NCBI RefSeq assembly: GCF_965221945.1
Contig: NZ_OZ244925.1
Location: forward strand, 434,001-498,000
From: Poriferisodalis sp965221945
Lineage (GTDB): Bacteria; Actinomycetota; Acidimicrobiia; Acidimicrobiales; Poriferisodalaceae
Length of the DNA stretch: 64,000 nt
Reading direction: 5' to 3'
Numbering within the stretch: position 1 is the stretch's first letter; each line of letters begins with the position of its first letter. The position numbers and the translations under genes were made by a program. The notes beneath the pieces were generated by a model, which worked only from the letters and a program-made list of their open reading frames with translations, did no database searches and was not told the DNA's origin. Below are positions 48,478 to 56,649 of this stretch, in pieces.

Positions 48478-49089
48478 CTAGTCGTGCGGCCAGGTCACGG
48501 CGGGGACCGGGGGACGCTGATGGTAGATCGTCTCGGTAGTGATCACCCGGCGGGGCGAACGCTGCATGTCTGCGAACTTCGCGACGTCGGCGCGGATGAC
48601 GTCCCGGTCGTGGTCGTCACCGAAGAATCGCTCACGCAGGTCTTCGAGCGAAGCGAACGAGACCAGGGCGAAGCCGTCGTAGGACGGGCCGTTGAGCGTG
48701 GCGACGACGCTGAGCTGGGTGTAGTCCCACATGCCCGGGTGATGCCTCAGCGCAAGCGGGGCGTGGGTGTCGCGCCAGTGGTTGTCGCCCTGCATGTGGG
48801 TCAGGTCAGGGTGGTGGACCATGGGAAAGATCGCCGTCAAGCCTGGTGACGCCGCGCCTGGGTCGGCCCCCAAGGGGCGCTCGCGGATGATGCGTGAGAA
48901 ACCCAAGTACGTGCCGACTGTCGCAGCGCGTGCGAGCGCGTCGGGGGAGTCGGTCATGGCCCGCACCAGCGTGCGGAACGGGAAGTCGCGGCGGTCGTCC
49001 GGATCGGCCGCGTAGCAGACCCCGTTGACGTTGTCCGCTACCTCGGATGCGGCGTCGGGATCGTTGCCAGTGACGACGAGCTCAAGCAC
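48478..49089 (-). CDS. EthD-domain protein
   Basis: 203 aa, ferredoxin-like alpha/beta barrel type. The C-terminal half has the EthD pattern HWRDTHAPLALRHHPGMWDY and FALVSFASLEDLRERFF. EthD proteins accompany oxidative degradation of ethers and other compounds but their biochemistry is unclear; some are small decarboxylases or cyclases. It neighbours a transporter, acyl-CoA dehydrogenase and hydrolase genes, suggesting a catabolic setting. Confidence 0.75.
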   Translation of the reverse strand: MLELVVTGNDPDAASEVADNVNGVCYAADPDDRRDFPFRTLVRAMTDSPDALARAATVGTYLGFSRIIRERPLGADPGAASPGLTAIFPMVHHPDLTHMQGDNHWRDTHAPLALRHHPGMWDYTQLSVVATLNGPSYDGFALVSFASLEDLRERFFGDDHDRDVIRADVAKFADMQRSPRRVITTETIYHQRPPVPAVTWPHD

Positions 49090-49222
49090 GCCAGCACGTT
49101 AGTGCTGAGCATCAAACACAGCGCAACGCAGTGCTGACCTCCGGGCACTGCCCAACCCGATGTTGGCCCTCGATCGCCGAGAAACCCACTGCTTTGGCTG
49201 CGGAGTCCGGCAGGATGGGGGC

Positions 49223-49567
49223 GTGCTCGAGATGGACGAGGCGAGGTTCGCTGAGCTGGTCGAGGAGGCGCTCGAAGACATCCCCGACGCGCTTCGCTCG
49301 CTCATGGACAACGTCGCGATCTTCGTGGAGGACCGCGGAGACGATCCCGATCTGCTCGGCGTCTATGAGGGCATCCCGCTGACAGAGCGCCATGACTATG
49401 GCGGGCTGGCGATGCCTGACAGCATCGTCATCTACCGGCTGCCGATCCTGGAGATGTGCGAGACGGCCGATGAGGCCGTCGAAGAGGTGCTGGTGACGGT
49501 GGTGCACGAGATCGCGCACCACTTCGGCATCGACGACGACCGGCTGCACGAGCTCGGCTGGGACTGA
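49223..49567 (+). CDS. Metallopeptidase family (zincin-like) protein
   Basis: 114 aa. It has the zincin motif HEIAHHFGIDDDRLHELGW with His-Glu-x-x-His and a third possible ligand. N-terminal L-E-M-D-E-A-R-F-A-E-L-V and DNVAIFVEDRG match the small metallopeptidase family found next to manB/whiB in other actinobacteria. I start at GTG 49223, because relatives begin V-x-M-x-x-x-x-F; ATG 49232 is possible. Here it is displaced about 14 kb from manB. Peptidase activity has not been seen in the sequence beyond the motif. Confidence 0.85.
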   Translation: MLEMDEARFAELVEEALEDIPDALRSLMDNVAIFVEDRGDDPDLLGVYEGIPLTERHDYGGLAMPDSIVIYRLPILEMCETADEAVEEVLVTVVHEIAHHFGIDDDRLHELGWD

Positions 49568-49610
49568 CCTCGGTCGCGTTGCCGCTCCAGAACGCTCCCG
49601 CGCGGCGATC

Positions 49611-50735
49611 TCAGATGCGGCCGAGGCCGAGATCCAACCGGCCCCGCGCAACGTTCGCAGCAAGCACCTCAGTAGGACCTTCAGCAAGTCGCATCGCCCG
49701 TACCCGTCGCAGGATGCCGGCAAGTGGGTGGCCGTCGACGAGCGCCGTTCCGCCAACGAGCTGAATCGCATCATCGCAGACCCGGCTCAGCGTCTCGGTC
49801 GCGAGCGACTTGGCTGCCATGACCTCATTGACGGCGTTCTCGCCGGAATCGACCAGACGCGCCGTGCGGTAGAGCGCACTGCGGGCTGCGTAGGCGGCGA
49901 TGCGCATGTCGCCAAGGTTGACCCTCTCGACATCGGTCCCGGTCCGCGCCGGGGTGTCCCCATCGCTGCGCCGCGCCGATCGTTCTGCGAGCGACTGCTC
50001 GACCAGGTCGATGGCGAACCGGCTCTGGCCGACGCAGTCGGCTGCAATCGATAGCCGTGTGGCGTTGATCTGGCTCAGCGCTCTGCCGAGCCCGCGTCCG
50101 ACCTCGCCGATGACGTGCGTTGCCGGCACCCGAACATCGGAGAACGTGAACGCGGCGTGGTGGCTGCCATCGAGCGTCCCGAACCGCTTGGTCAGCGTCA
50201 CGCCAGGCCTGTCAGTCTCAATGAGCACCATTGCCGGCCCGGTCCCGGAGATCTCGACGAGCGCATTGATGAAGGCGGCGTCGGCCCCGCCGGTGACGTA
50301 CGACTTCTGGCCGTTGATCACCAGGTCGTCCCCGTCATGTACTGCCCAGGTGTGGCGGGGGGCGTCGGCGGGCTCGGTGAAGCCGAAGCCGCTGCGTAGC
50401 TCTCCAGCCAAGTACGGCAGCAGGAACTGGGTGCGCACCGGGTCGCCGACGTTGGCAAGCACTCCCGGTGACGGGCCGAGTATTCCTGGCAAGTGACCCA
50501 CATTGCGGCTGCCGAGCGTGTCGCGCACGATGGTCAGCGCCAGCGCTCCCGCTTCAGTGCCGCCGAAGGCCGCTGGCTGGGTCATGCCGAACACGCCCGC
50601 CGCCTTGGATGCCTGCCGGGTCGCCGGGCCGAGATCCTCCGCGTCAACCCGTGCCGCAAGCGCCGCCAACTCGTCGGCAAGGCGCTCAACCGTGCGCAGG
50701 ACCTCGGTGTGCTGCGAGTCGAGGAAGTCAGGCAT
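49611..50735 (-). CDS. Acyl-CoA dehydrogenase family protein
   Basis: 374 aa. N-terminal helical domain (FGMTQPAAFGGTEAGALAL), middle beta domain (RSGFGFTEPADAPRH, INGQKSYVTGGADA), and C-terminal helical bundle with the FAD segment QLVGGTALVDGHPLAGILR and MRLAEGPTEVLAANVAR. It desaturates or otherwise oxidises an acyl-CoA with electrons passed to ETF. The usual catalytic Glu position is not obvious. ATG at 50735 (MPDFLDSQHTEV); the longer frame adds 46 Arg-rich residues that do not look real. Confidence 0.87.
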   Translation of the reverse strand: MPDFLDSQHTEVLRTVERLADELAALAARVDAEDLGPATRQASKAAGVFGMTQPAAFGGTEAGALALTIVRDTLGSRNVGHLPGILGPSPGVLANVGDPVRTQFLLPYLAGELRSGFGFTEPADAPRHTWAVHDGDDLVINGQKSYVTGGADAAFINALVEISGTGPAMVLIETDRPGVTLTKRFGTLDGSHHAAFTFSDVRVPATHVIGEVGRGLGRALSQINATRLSIAADCVGQSRFAIDLVEQSLAERSARRSDGDTPARTGTDVERVNLGDMRIAAYAARSALYRTARLVDSGENAVNEVMAAKSLATETLSRVCDDAIQLVGGTALVDGHPLAGILRRVRAMRLAEGPTEVLAANVARGRLDLGLGRI

Positions 50736-50922
50736 CGGCAAGAGACTCCGGACCGGGATCAGCCGGCGGGCGGGCCGCAGCCTAAGCGGCCGCGTGGAGA
50801 GGTGACGTCTCGGAAAGCTGCCGTCGAGCGTTCTTTGTGCAAATTTGCCGCCTGTGGCGGCATTGCTGCGCAAAGTCGAGAACGGCGGGGCTGCCCGACT
50901 TCGCCGCCAATCCGTTCAGACT

Positions 50923-52047
50923 CTAAGCGGTGTGGGTGTGCACCCAGTCGGTGATCAGATCGGCTGCCTCGGCCCTCGCGCCTGAAGGCTGCCGAAGGTA
51001 ATGGTCGCCGGCGATGCTGTGCAACGGCACGTCGGGCGCACCGGGTCGGCCGCGCAGCGCGCCGACGATCTTGGCCGTGTCAGAGGTGAAGATACCCGTG
51101 TCGGCATCAGCATCGATGACGATCGCCGGCAGCGTGATGTGCTGCGCCTGGTCGGTGCTGCACTGCGAGTCGCTGAGGCTCCACATCGACAACCAGGTTC
51201 GCAGGGAGCTGACCGTGCCGACACCGAAGATCCCGTAGTTGGCCCGGCGCGGATCGCCGAGGTAGCAACCGGGCACGCTTCGCTGGCTGGGGTCGATCGA
51301 GCCGTCGAGCATGCGCAGGTCGGCCCACAGTCGCGGGACCACGAACAGGCGCTCGCGGTGTCCCGCAGCAGCCAGTCGATCCAGCTCGTCCTTGCACCAC
51401 GCGGTGATGCGGTCGTTGCGCGCACGCTGCGCGCTCCGGTACGCACCAATGAACTCAGGATCAAACGGGGGCTGCCGGTCCGCGGCGTAGGGGTCAAGGT
51501 TTGGGTCGACGCTGAGGGGATCGTTCTCGTCGGTGACCGATGGGTCCATCCAGTTCGTCAGCACTTCAGCGCGGCCGGTGTGCGCCACGATGGAGACGTA
51601 GAGGTCACCCCCCGCCATATCGTCGATCGCCGGGCTGAGACTTCGCCGGCTGTACTCGGGAACCAAGTTGGGTGCCGTGGCCTGGGCTTGATAGGTGGCC
51701 ATGAGCGAGCCCCCGCCGCTGTTGCCCAGCAGCACAACGCAGTCGACGCCTTGGCCGCGCAGCCATCGGACCCCGACATCGATGTCCGCGAGAGCCAGAT
51801 CGGCCAGGAAGTACGGCTCGGCACCCCGGAAGCGGGTGTTCCAGCCGAGGAATCCCAGCCCGCGCTCGGCGATGTATTCGGCCAAGTAGTGCTCGCTGAA
51901 GTCGATGTTGTAGTGGGTTGCGATCAGTGCTGTGCGAGGCTCGTGGCCCTCGGGCCGGTAGTAGACGCCCTGGCAGGGATGCCCGCCGACGCCGGCTCGG
52001 GGGGCGCTAGCGCTCGGCAGCGCGACGAACTCACGGGTGATGCCCAT
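50923..52047 (-). CDS. Alpha/beta hydrolase
   Basis: 374 aa. Nucleophile elbow G-N-S-G-G-G-S, an Asp region (VIDADADTGIFTSDTAKIVG) and a C-terminal His (SIAGDHYLRQPSG) make the catalytic triad. The N-terminus (ALIATHYNIDFSEHYLAEYI) replaces the usual HGF oxyanion motif with ATHYN, so it is an unusual subfamily. Substrate unknown. It is followed directly on the same strand by EthD/ACAD-type genes and preceded by a VOC dioxygenase-like gene, which suggests a shared degradation pathway. Confidence 0.8.
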   Translation of the reverse strand: MGITREFVALPSASAPRAGVGGHPCQGVYYRPEGHEPRTALIATHYNIDFSEHYLAEYIAERGLGFLGWNTRFRGAEPYFLADLALADIDVGVRWLRGQGVDCVVLLGNSGGGSLMATYQAQATAPNLVPEYSRRSLSPAIDDMAGGDLYVSIVAHTGRAEVLTNWMDPSVTDENDPLSVDPNLDPYAADRQPPFDPEFIGAYRSAQRARNDRITAWCKDELDRLAAAGHRERLFVVPRLWADLRMLDGSIDPSQRSVPGCYLGDPRRANYGIFGVGTVSSLRTWLSMWSLSDSQCSTDQAQHITLPAIVIDADADTGIFTSDTAKIVGALRGRPGAPDVPLHSIAGDHYLRQPSGARAEAADLITDWVHTHTA

Positions 52048-52065
52048 CTGCAGGCTGGCCTTTGT

Positions 52066-52566
52066 TCAGGCCGAGGCGTCAGTGGGCACCGGGGCGCGCA
52101 TCACCGCAAGTGCCCCCTCGGGGTTGGGTTCGAAGCCGGTCGTATCCGCACACAGCTCGACCATGATGCCGTTCGGGTCGAGGTAGTAGAGCGACTGGCA
52201 CCAGCCATGGTCGATGTCCATGAGCGGCTTCATCCCGGCCCCGGTCATGCGGTTGCGGACGGTCTCTTGCATTTCCGGTGTGGCCCGCACTGCGACGTGG
52301 TTGACCCAGACCGGCAGTCCCACCGACTTGCTGAGATCAGTGCTGAAGTCGGCCTGCTCGCCCATGTTGGCAATCTGGAAGAACGCAATGCACTCCCCGT
52401 CGCCGATGTCATAGAAGACGTGCTTGATCCAGCCTGTCGGACCGCCGTCAGGGTCTGGGCGCTCGTCCTGCTCGGCGTGGACCAGCGGGAACCCCATGAG
52501 CTCCTCATAGAAGTGGTGCGTCGCCTCGAGATCCTTCGTTGCGTATGCGACGTGATGAAGTCCCAT
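52066..52566 (-). CDS. VOC-superfamily (glyoxalase/extradiol dioxygenase-like) protein
   Basis: 166 aa with two beta-alpha-beta-beta-beta units. Metal ligands likely His in GLHHVAYATKDLEATHHFYE, His in VNHVAVRAT and Glu in YYLDPNGIMVELCAD. It resembles the catechol-type dioxygenase branch more than glyoxalase I. ATG at 52566 at the family-typical beginning; an upstream in-frame start adds 22 unconserved residues. Lies 18 bases upstream of the alpha/beta hydrolase gene on the same strand. Confidence 0.82.
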   Translation of the reverse strand: MGLHHVAYATKDLEATHHFYEELMGFPLVHAEQDERPDPDGGPTGWIKHVFYDIGDGECIAFFQIANMGEQADFSTDLSKSVGLPVWVNHVAVRATPEMQETVRNRMTGAGMKPLMDIDHGWCQSLYYLDPNGIMVELCADTTGFEPNPEGALAVMRAPVPTDASA

Positions 52567-52711
52567 GCTTCCCCCTGCTGTGACCGGCCCTTCTGCGAGC
52601 GATGGCGTTCTGCCGTGTCGATGCGCGAACACTGGCTTTGCCGTAACACGCGGTCTCAGGCTGTCACATTCCTGCAGGCCGATTCGCCAAGTCGGCCCGC
52701 AGCGGTCTAGG

Positions 52712-53194
52712 TCACTTGAGCGGGAACGTCGCGACGTCCACGTACTCGCCCCAGGGCGCCGATTCGACGAGGCTGATCTGGGTCACGTCGAACGCTTCGT
52801 GGAGCCGTGGCCAGTCCACCTGCGGCGGGCGGCGCCGGAACCGTGCCACGGTCAGGTGGCCTACGAACGGGTGGTCCGGCGGCGGGTCGCCGATGAACCG
52901 GGTGGGCTCGATGACCGAGGCGGCCAGCTCGTCGACGCCCTCGGCAGGCAGCATGAGCACACCCCGACCTAGTCGTTCTGGAGCGGGACCAAGCGTCACC
53001 TGAGCAGCGGGAAACGTCGTCGACTCCAAGGTGCTGCACGTCTCGTCCTGGTCGCACTCGCCGAGGAATCGCAATGTGATGTGCAAACGGTGCGGCTTTG
53101 TCCAGCTGACTCCCGGAGCGGCCGGTCGAGCAAGCCCAGCCAATTTGTCGACGACAGATTCGGGCGGCCACACGGCGACGAACAAGCGCGGCAC
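52712..53194 (-). CDS. thpR: RNA 2',3'-cyclic phosphodiesterase
   Basis: LigT-like 2H phosphoesterase with the two His-x-Thr-x motifs HITL and HLTV; opens with R-L-F-V-A-V-W-P-P, typical of the family. It hydrolyses 2',3'-cyclic phosphates in RNA to 2'-phosphates. 160 aa, GTG start. Transcribed away from the candidate selenoprotein gene; the 64-base gap holds a -10 box for each direction. Confidence 0.9.
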   Translation of the reverse strand: MPRLFVAVWPPESVVDKLAGLARPAAPGVSWTKPHRLHITLRFLGECDQDETCSTLESTTFPAAQVTLGPAPERLGRGVLMLPAEGVDELAASVIEPTRFIGDPPPDHPFVGHLTVARFRRRPPQVDWPRLHEAFDVTQISLVESAPWGEYVDVATFPLK

Positions 53195-53200
53195 GGCGTG

Positions 53201-53206
53201 AAACTA
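53201..53206 (-). promoter_or_regulatory. -10 box TAGTTT, leaderless start of thpR
   Basis: TAGTTT on the minus strand ends six bases before the thpR GTG. Confidence 0.5.
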
Positions 53207-53245
53207 GTGGCCTATTGCGACATCTGAGAACGCCTGGCGGCGGGT

Positions 53246-53251
53246 TACGCT
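53246..53251 (+). promoter_or_regulatory. -10 box TACGCT, leaderless start of the candidate selenoprotein
   Basis: TACGCT ends seven bases before the GTG at 53259. The same hexamer precedes the LpdA-like gene at 2249. Confidence 0.5.
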
Positions 53252-53258
53252 CCCAACC

Positions 53259-54476
53259 GTGGCCCGCCTCCTGCGACGCGCGACAACTCTCGTCGCTTGC
53301 TGCCTTGCGAGTACGGGCCTCGTGGCTGGCTGCAGCAGCGACAGTGACGAGACACCGCAAACGGTGGTCGAGGGCACGGCCGCGCCGGCCGCAGCGACCA
53401 CGGAAGCCCCGGTGAGCGACACCTTGGCACCCGACCCTGATGAGGGAAGCGGCGCAGAGCGCCACGATGAAGACGGCGATGACCTTGAGTCACGCGACGA
53501 GGACGGGGGCGATCGTGACGACGGCGATGACGATGGCTACGAGGATGAGCAAGGCGACGAAGCCGATGCCTCGTCTCGGGACGACGACGACGCCGATGCA
53601 TCGGTTGACGTCGATTTGGACGATCGTTCCGATCGCGACGACGGTGACGATGGTAACGAGGACGATGATCAGGGGGAGGACGGCCGCGAGGACGACGACA
53701 CCGGCGATGGCCAAGAGTCGGTTGATGACGATTCGGATGATCGTTCCGATGACGACGTCGATGAGAACGGTGCCGAACGCGATGACGGCGATGACGGTGG
53801 CGAAGCCGGCGAGTCAGATGATCGGGAAGCCGAGTCCAGTGATGATCAGAATCCTGATGACGACCCCGCCACGAATGAGGATGAGGACCGCCAACAGGAC
53901 GACGCAAGCGACGCGGCTGACGACGAGGCAGATGGTGACGCGGCGGAAGCATCCGACGATGAGCCGGGGGAGGGCACGGAACCAAACCCTGAGGACGACG
54001 AGTCTGAGGACACCCAGACGGACGTCGGCGGCGAAGCCGAAGACGTCACCACGCAACCCGAGCCGACCGAAAATCGGGCCCAAGTGCTGGCGCTCGCCGT
54101 ACCACAGTTGGATGGCACAACCTTCGACATCGAAGCGGTGGCTGGCAGGGACGTACTGCTGTGGTTCTGGGCGCCGTGGTGACCGAATTGCCGGAGGGAA
54201 GCGCCTGCGGTCGCAGCGCTGAAGTCACAGCACGGAGACAACCTCGTCCTTGTCGGCATTCCCGGGCGCGATACCCCAGCGGCCATGTCGCGCTTCGTGA
54301 GCACGTACGGCGTCGGGAACATGCCGCACCTACCCGACGAGAACGGCGATCTCTGGACGAGGTTCGGCGTCAGCTACCAGCCCCGCTGGCTGCTGATCCG
54401 TGCCGACGGCACCGAGGAATCCGGCGGCGGCGTCCCACCCGACAACATCGTCCAAGACGCCCTCACTCCCGGCTGA
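53259..54476 (+). CDS. Candidate selenoprotein: thioredoxin-like lipoprotein with UxxC and in-frame TGA
   Basis: Read through one TGA (54180-54182) this encodes 405 residues. Signal peptide with lipobox L-V-A-G-Cys25; residues ~30-270 are an Asp/Glu-rich disordered linker; from ~276 a TlpA/thioredoxin-like domain: VLLWFWAPW, then TGA as residue 308, P-N-C311, later VGIPGRD, FGVSYQPRWLLIRADG with the cis-Pro loop. The TGA stands exactly at the first redox Cys of W-C-P-N-C. The frame is open on both sides, and a SECIS-like hairpin follows. Most likely Sec is inserted, giving an exported thiol/selenol oxidoreductase. A nonsense mutation (TGC to TGA) or sequence error is the alternative: the product would then stop at 307 residues without an active site. 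selA/selB/selC are not in this window. Confidence 0.72.
54180..54182 (+). other. In-frame TGA at redox-Cys position (proposed Sec codon)
   Basis: TGA follows TGG (Trp) and precedes CCG AAT TGC (Pro-Asn-Cys). In relatives this codon is Cys. The next in-frame stop is the TGA at 54474-54476, after a complete C-terminal half of the domain. Confidence 0.7.
54200..54220 (+). promoter_or_regulatory. SECIS-like stem-loop downstream of the TGA
   Basis: Lower stem AGCGC (54200-54204) pairs with GCGCT (54216-54220); C54205 is a one-base bulge on the 5' side; upper stem TGC pairs with GCA; the loop is GGTC (54209-54212). Seventeen bases separate the TGA from the stem and 26 from the loop. The three-pair upper stem, G-G-U-C loop and 5' bulge recall E. 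coli fdhF, where the bulge is U and the loop lies closer to UGA. Spacing falls within what is reported for bacterial SECIS elements. Confidence 0.6.
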
Positions 54477-54488
54477 TCGGGGGAGCGG

Positions 54489-55316
54489 CTAGTCGTGCTC
54501 GGCAGCGGCCAAGAGGTCGCGCAGCAGCGCCGGAGGATCGTCTGCGGTGACCAGCGCTTCGCCGATCAACGCAGCGTGGTAGCCGGCCTCCACAATTGCC
54601 TTCATCGGCGTTCCGCCTGGCACGCCGATGCCTGACGCCGCCACCAGCAGGATCCCGTCGTCGATCCCTTCGAAGCGACGGCTGACCCGAACGGCCTTGT
54701 CGTAGTCCACGGTGAACTTCGTTGATTCGGGGTTGTCCCGCTGGTTGATCGCGATCATGTAGGCACCGACGTCGACTGCCACTTCGAATTCGGCCTCGTC
54801 TCGCACCTCAGTCAGCACGTCAACGCCGAGCGACAGCGCAAGCTCTTGCATCGGCGGCAGCTGCGACGGGTCGATATCGGCGAGGATGACGAGCAATGCG
54901 TCGGCACCCATGGCGTGGCTGTCGCGCACATCGTCGAGCGTGCGCAGGAAGTCCTTGCGCAGGACCGGCAGTCCGGTGACGTCCTTGGCGGCCTGCAAGT
55001 CCTCGGGGGAGCCGCTGAACCGTTCGCTCTCGGTCAGCACCGACAGACACGCCGCCCCGCCGGCCTTGTACTCGGACGCAAGATCGGCGGCGTCTGCGTC
55101 GGCCCGCAACGCCCCGCGTGACGGCGAGCGGCGTTTGATCTCGGCGATTACCGAGAGTCCTTCTTCCCGCAGCGCAGCGGCGAATCGATGTCCGGTCGCC
55201 ACCGAACTCGCCTCGGCATCGTTTTCAGCAGCGTTGTCGGCAGCCATAGGGACGATCTCACTCCGCGACTCGGCAATGCCTAAGAGATTGGCCCGCGACT
55301 CTACGGGCCGCAACAT
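54489..55316 (-). CDS. trpC: Indole-3-glycerol-phosphate synthase
   Basis: Ring-closing step of tryptophan synthesis, (beta/alpha)8 barrel. Motifs: VIAEIKRRSPSRG (catalytic Lys), LRKDFLRTLDDV, and LTEVRDEAEFEVA. AINQRDN stands where I-N-N-R-D-L is usual, a Gln for the first Asn of that pair. LLVAASGIG follows. 275 aa; the N-terminal ~40 residues are divergent and a second ATG (55247) is possible. It stands alone without other trp genes and converges with the candidate selenoprotein gene, 12 bases between stops. Confidence 0.88.
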   Translation of the reverse strand: MLRPVESRANLLGIAESRSEIVPMAADNAAENDAEASSVATGHRFAAALREEGLSVIAEIKRRSPSRGALRADADAADLASEYKAGGAACLSVLTESERFSGSPEDLQAAKDVTGLPVLRKDFLRTLDDVRDSHAMGADALLVILADIDPSQLPPMQELALSLGVDVLTEVRDEAEFEVAVDVGAYMIAINQRDNPESTKFTVDYDKAVRVSRRFEGIDDGILLVAASGIGVPGGTPMKAIVEAGYHAALIGEALVTADDPPALLRDLLAAAEHD

Positions 55317-55423
55317 GAACTAGGGCCCCGGTGCGCTGCCAGCGAGTCCTCGACGCGGCGGTTCTCGCCGGGCCTCAGTGCCCGTACGACAGAAATCGCT
55401 TGGGTGTTCGGTAAATATCGAAA

Positions 55424-55429
55424 TATATT
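55424..55429 (+). promoter_or_regulatory. -10 box TATATT in AT-rich promoter, leaderless start
   Basis: TATATT ends eight bases before the ATG at 55438; TTGGGT (55400-55405) lies 18 bases upstream as a possible -35 box. This is the most consensus-like promoter in the window. Confidence 0.6.
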
Positions 55430-55437
55430 CAAGTTCC

Positions 55438-55692
55438 ATGGATGAAGAGCTCTTGAATGATGACGGCGGTGAATTGCAGCGCCGTGAGCTGCGTGCCGCG
55501 GGAGTGCTCATCGCATCCGACGCACGGCTGCGGCCGACCACCACGATGGTCGCCGACGACGAGGCGGGTGACACCGTGGCGGTCGCTGCCCTGCTGCTCG
55601 ACGTGACCCGCCCGGACTGCGTTGATCGAGTCGTGAGCTGGCTGCGCGATACGGCGACGCTCCTCGAGACCATCCGCGAGCTCGAGCGCTGA
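55438..55692 (+). CDS. Small acidic protein of unknown function
   Basis: 84 aa. I do not recognise it. Predicted alpha/beta pattern (RRELRAAGVLIASDAR, AVAALLLDVTR) with a C-terminal helix (RVVSWLRDTATLLETIREL). No signal peptide or membrane segment. It has a strong promoter and is followed by about 215 bases without a gene. Confidence 0.6.
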   Translation: MDEELLNDDGGELQRRELRAAGVLIASDARLRPTTTMVADDEAGDTVAVAALLLDVTRPDCVDRVVSWLRDTATLLETIRELER

Positions 55693-55908
55693 GCCCGCAT
55701 CAACTCAATGTCGACGAGGAGCCTCTCCACGAGTAACTGCGGGAGCGAAACACGTGCCTATGGGCCACCGCGCTGCCACGCCGTTCCAGTTATCACAGCT
55801 AGTCTTGTCTGGGTGATGCTGTCTGTCAGAGAATTGCACAAGGTGATCGCGGCTACCGCGCATTGCGTGGCGCTGGATCGCTTTGCTTGCTCGAACATCC
55901 CCAGATAA

Positions 55909-56568
55909 GTGACGGGACGAATCGAGGACTCCAATCGTCCTGATGTCACGGCCCAGCTCGATTCCCTCTATGAATGGGAGCCCTCTGAACTCGACGCCGG
56001 CCTGCGCGCAGCCCAAGCGCGTGCGGTATCGATTGGGGCACTGGATATCGAGGGTTTCCGGCGCTGGGCGCTCGGCGACGTCACTGACAACAGGAACCGG
56101 GGGCTGTTCGCGGAGTGGCTGGTCGGCCAGGCGCTCGACGCGGTTGACGAGGCTGAGCCCCGTCGGGAATGGGATGCCTTCGATCTGGCGTACGGCAGTC
56201 TTCGCATTGAGGTGAAGGCATCTGGCCGCAGTCAAACGTGGAACCCAAACGAATCGGCGACGCCACGCTTTGACATCGCTCCCCGTAGGTACTCATGGGT
56301 GGCCGTCACTGACGAGTCGTTCGAACACGACCCGCCGGCTCGACTGGCCGACGTCTACGTGTTCTGCCTTCACGAGCCCGTTCCGGCGACGAACGAGAAC
56401 GTCCTCGACCCTTCATCCTGGAAATTCTGGGTGATTGCGACTCAGTCTCTCGACGGTGAGCTCGGATCGCAGAAGACGGCTGGGCTGTCGACACTCGACC
56501 GACTCACCGAACCAGTCGAATGGCCCGATATCCAAGACGAGGTTGACCGAGCGATCGCGTCGGCGTAG
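55909..56568 (+). CDS. Putative PD-(D/E)XK-type nuclease-like protein
   Basis: 219 aa. The middle part has the restriction-enzyme pattern: a Glu in GLFAEWLVGQAL, Asp in REWDAFDLAYG, then RIEVKASGRSQTW (E-x-K), consistent with a PD-(D/E)XK catalytic site. The C-terminal region (YVFCLHEP, FWVIATQSLDGEL) is the end of such a fold. No methylase lies nearby, so it is an orphan. GTG start directly after an in-frame TAA. A function in DNA cleavage or repair is inferred from motif only. Confidence 0.65.
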   Translation: MTGRIEDSNRPDVTAQLDSLYEWEPSELDAGLRAAQARAVSIGALDIEGFRRWALGDVTDNRNRGLFAEWLVGQALDAVDEAEPRREWDAFDLAYGSLRIEVKASGRSQTWNPNESATPRFDIAPRRYSWVAVTDESFEHDPPARLADVYVFCLHEPVPATNENVLDPSSWKFWVIATQSLDGELGSQKTAGLSTLDRLTEPVEWPDIQDEVDRAIASA

Positions 56569-56649
56569 CCAGTCCTCTGATCACATCCAAGAATCAGGCG
56601 AGGCGGCCGGACAATCACCCACGCCCCGCGGGTCGCCAAACTGTCGGAC

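Noticed and set aside
53440..54222. Alternative 260-residue Thr/Met-rich frame
   Set aside because: Out-of-frame reading of the GATGAC-rich linker of the candidate selenoprotein.
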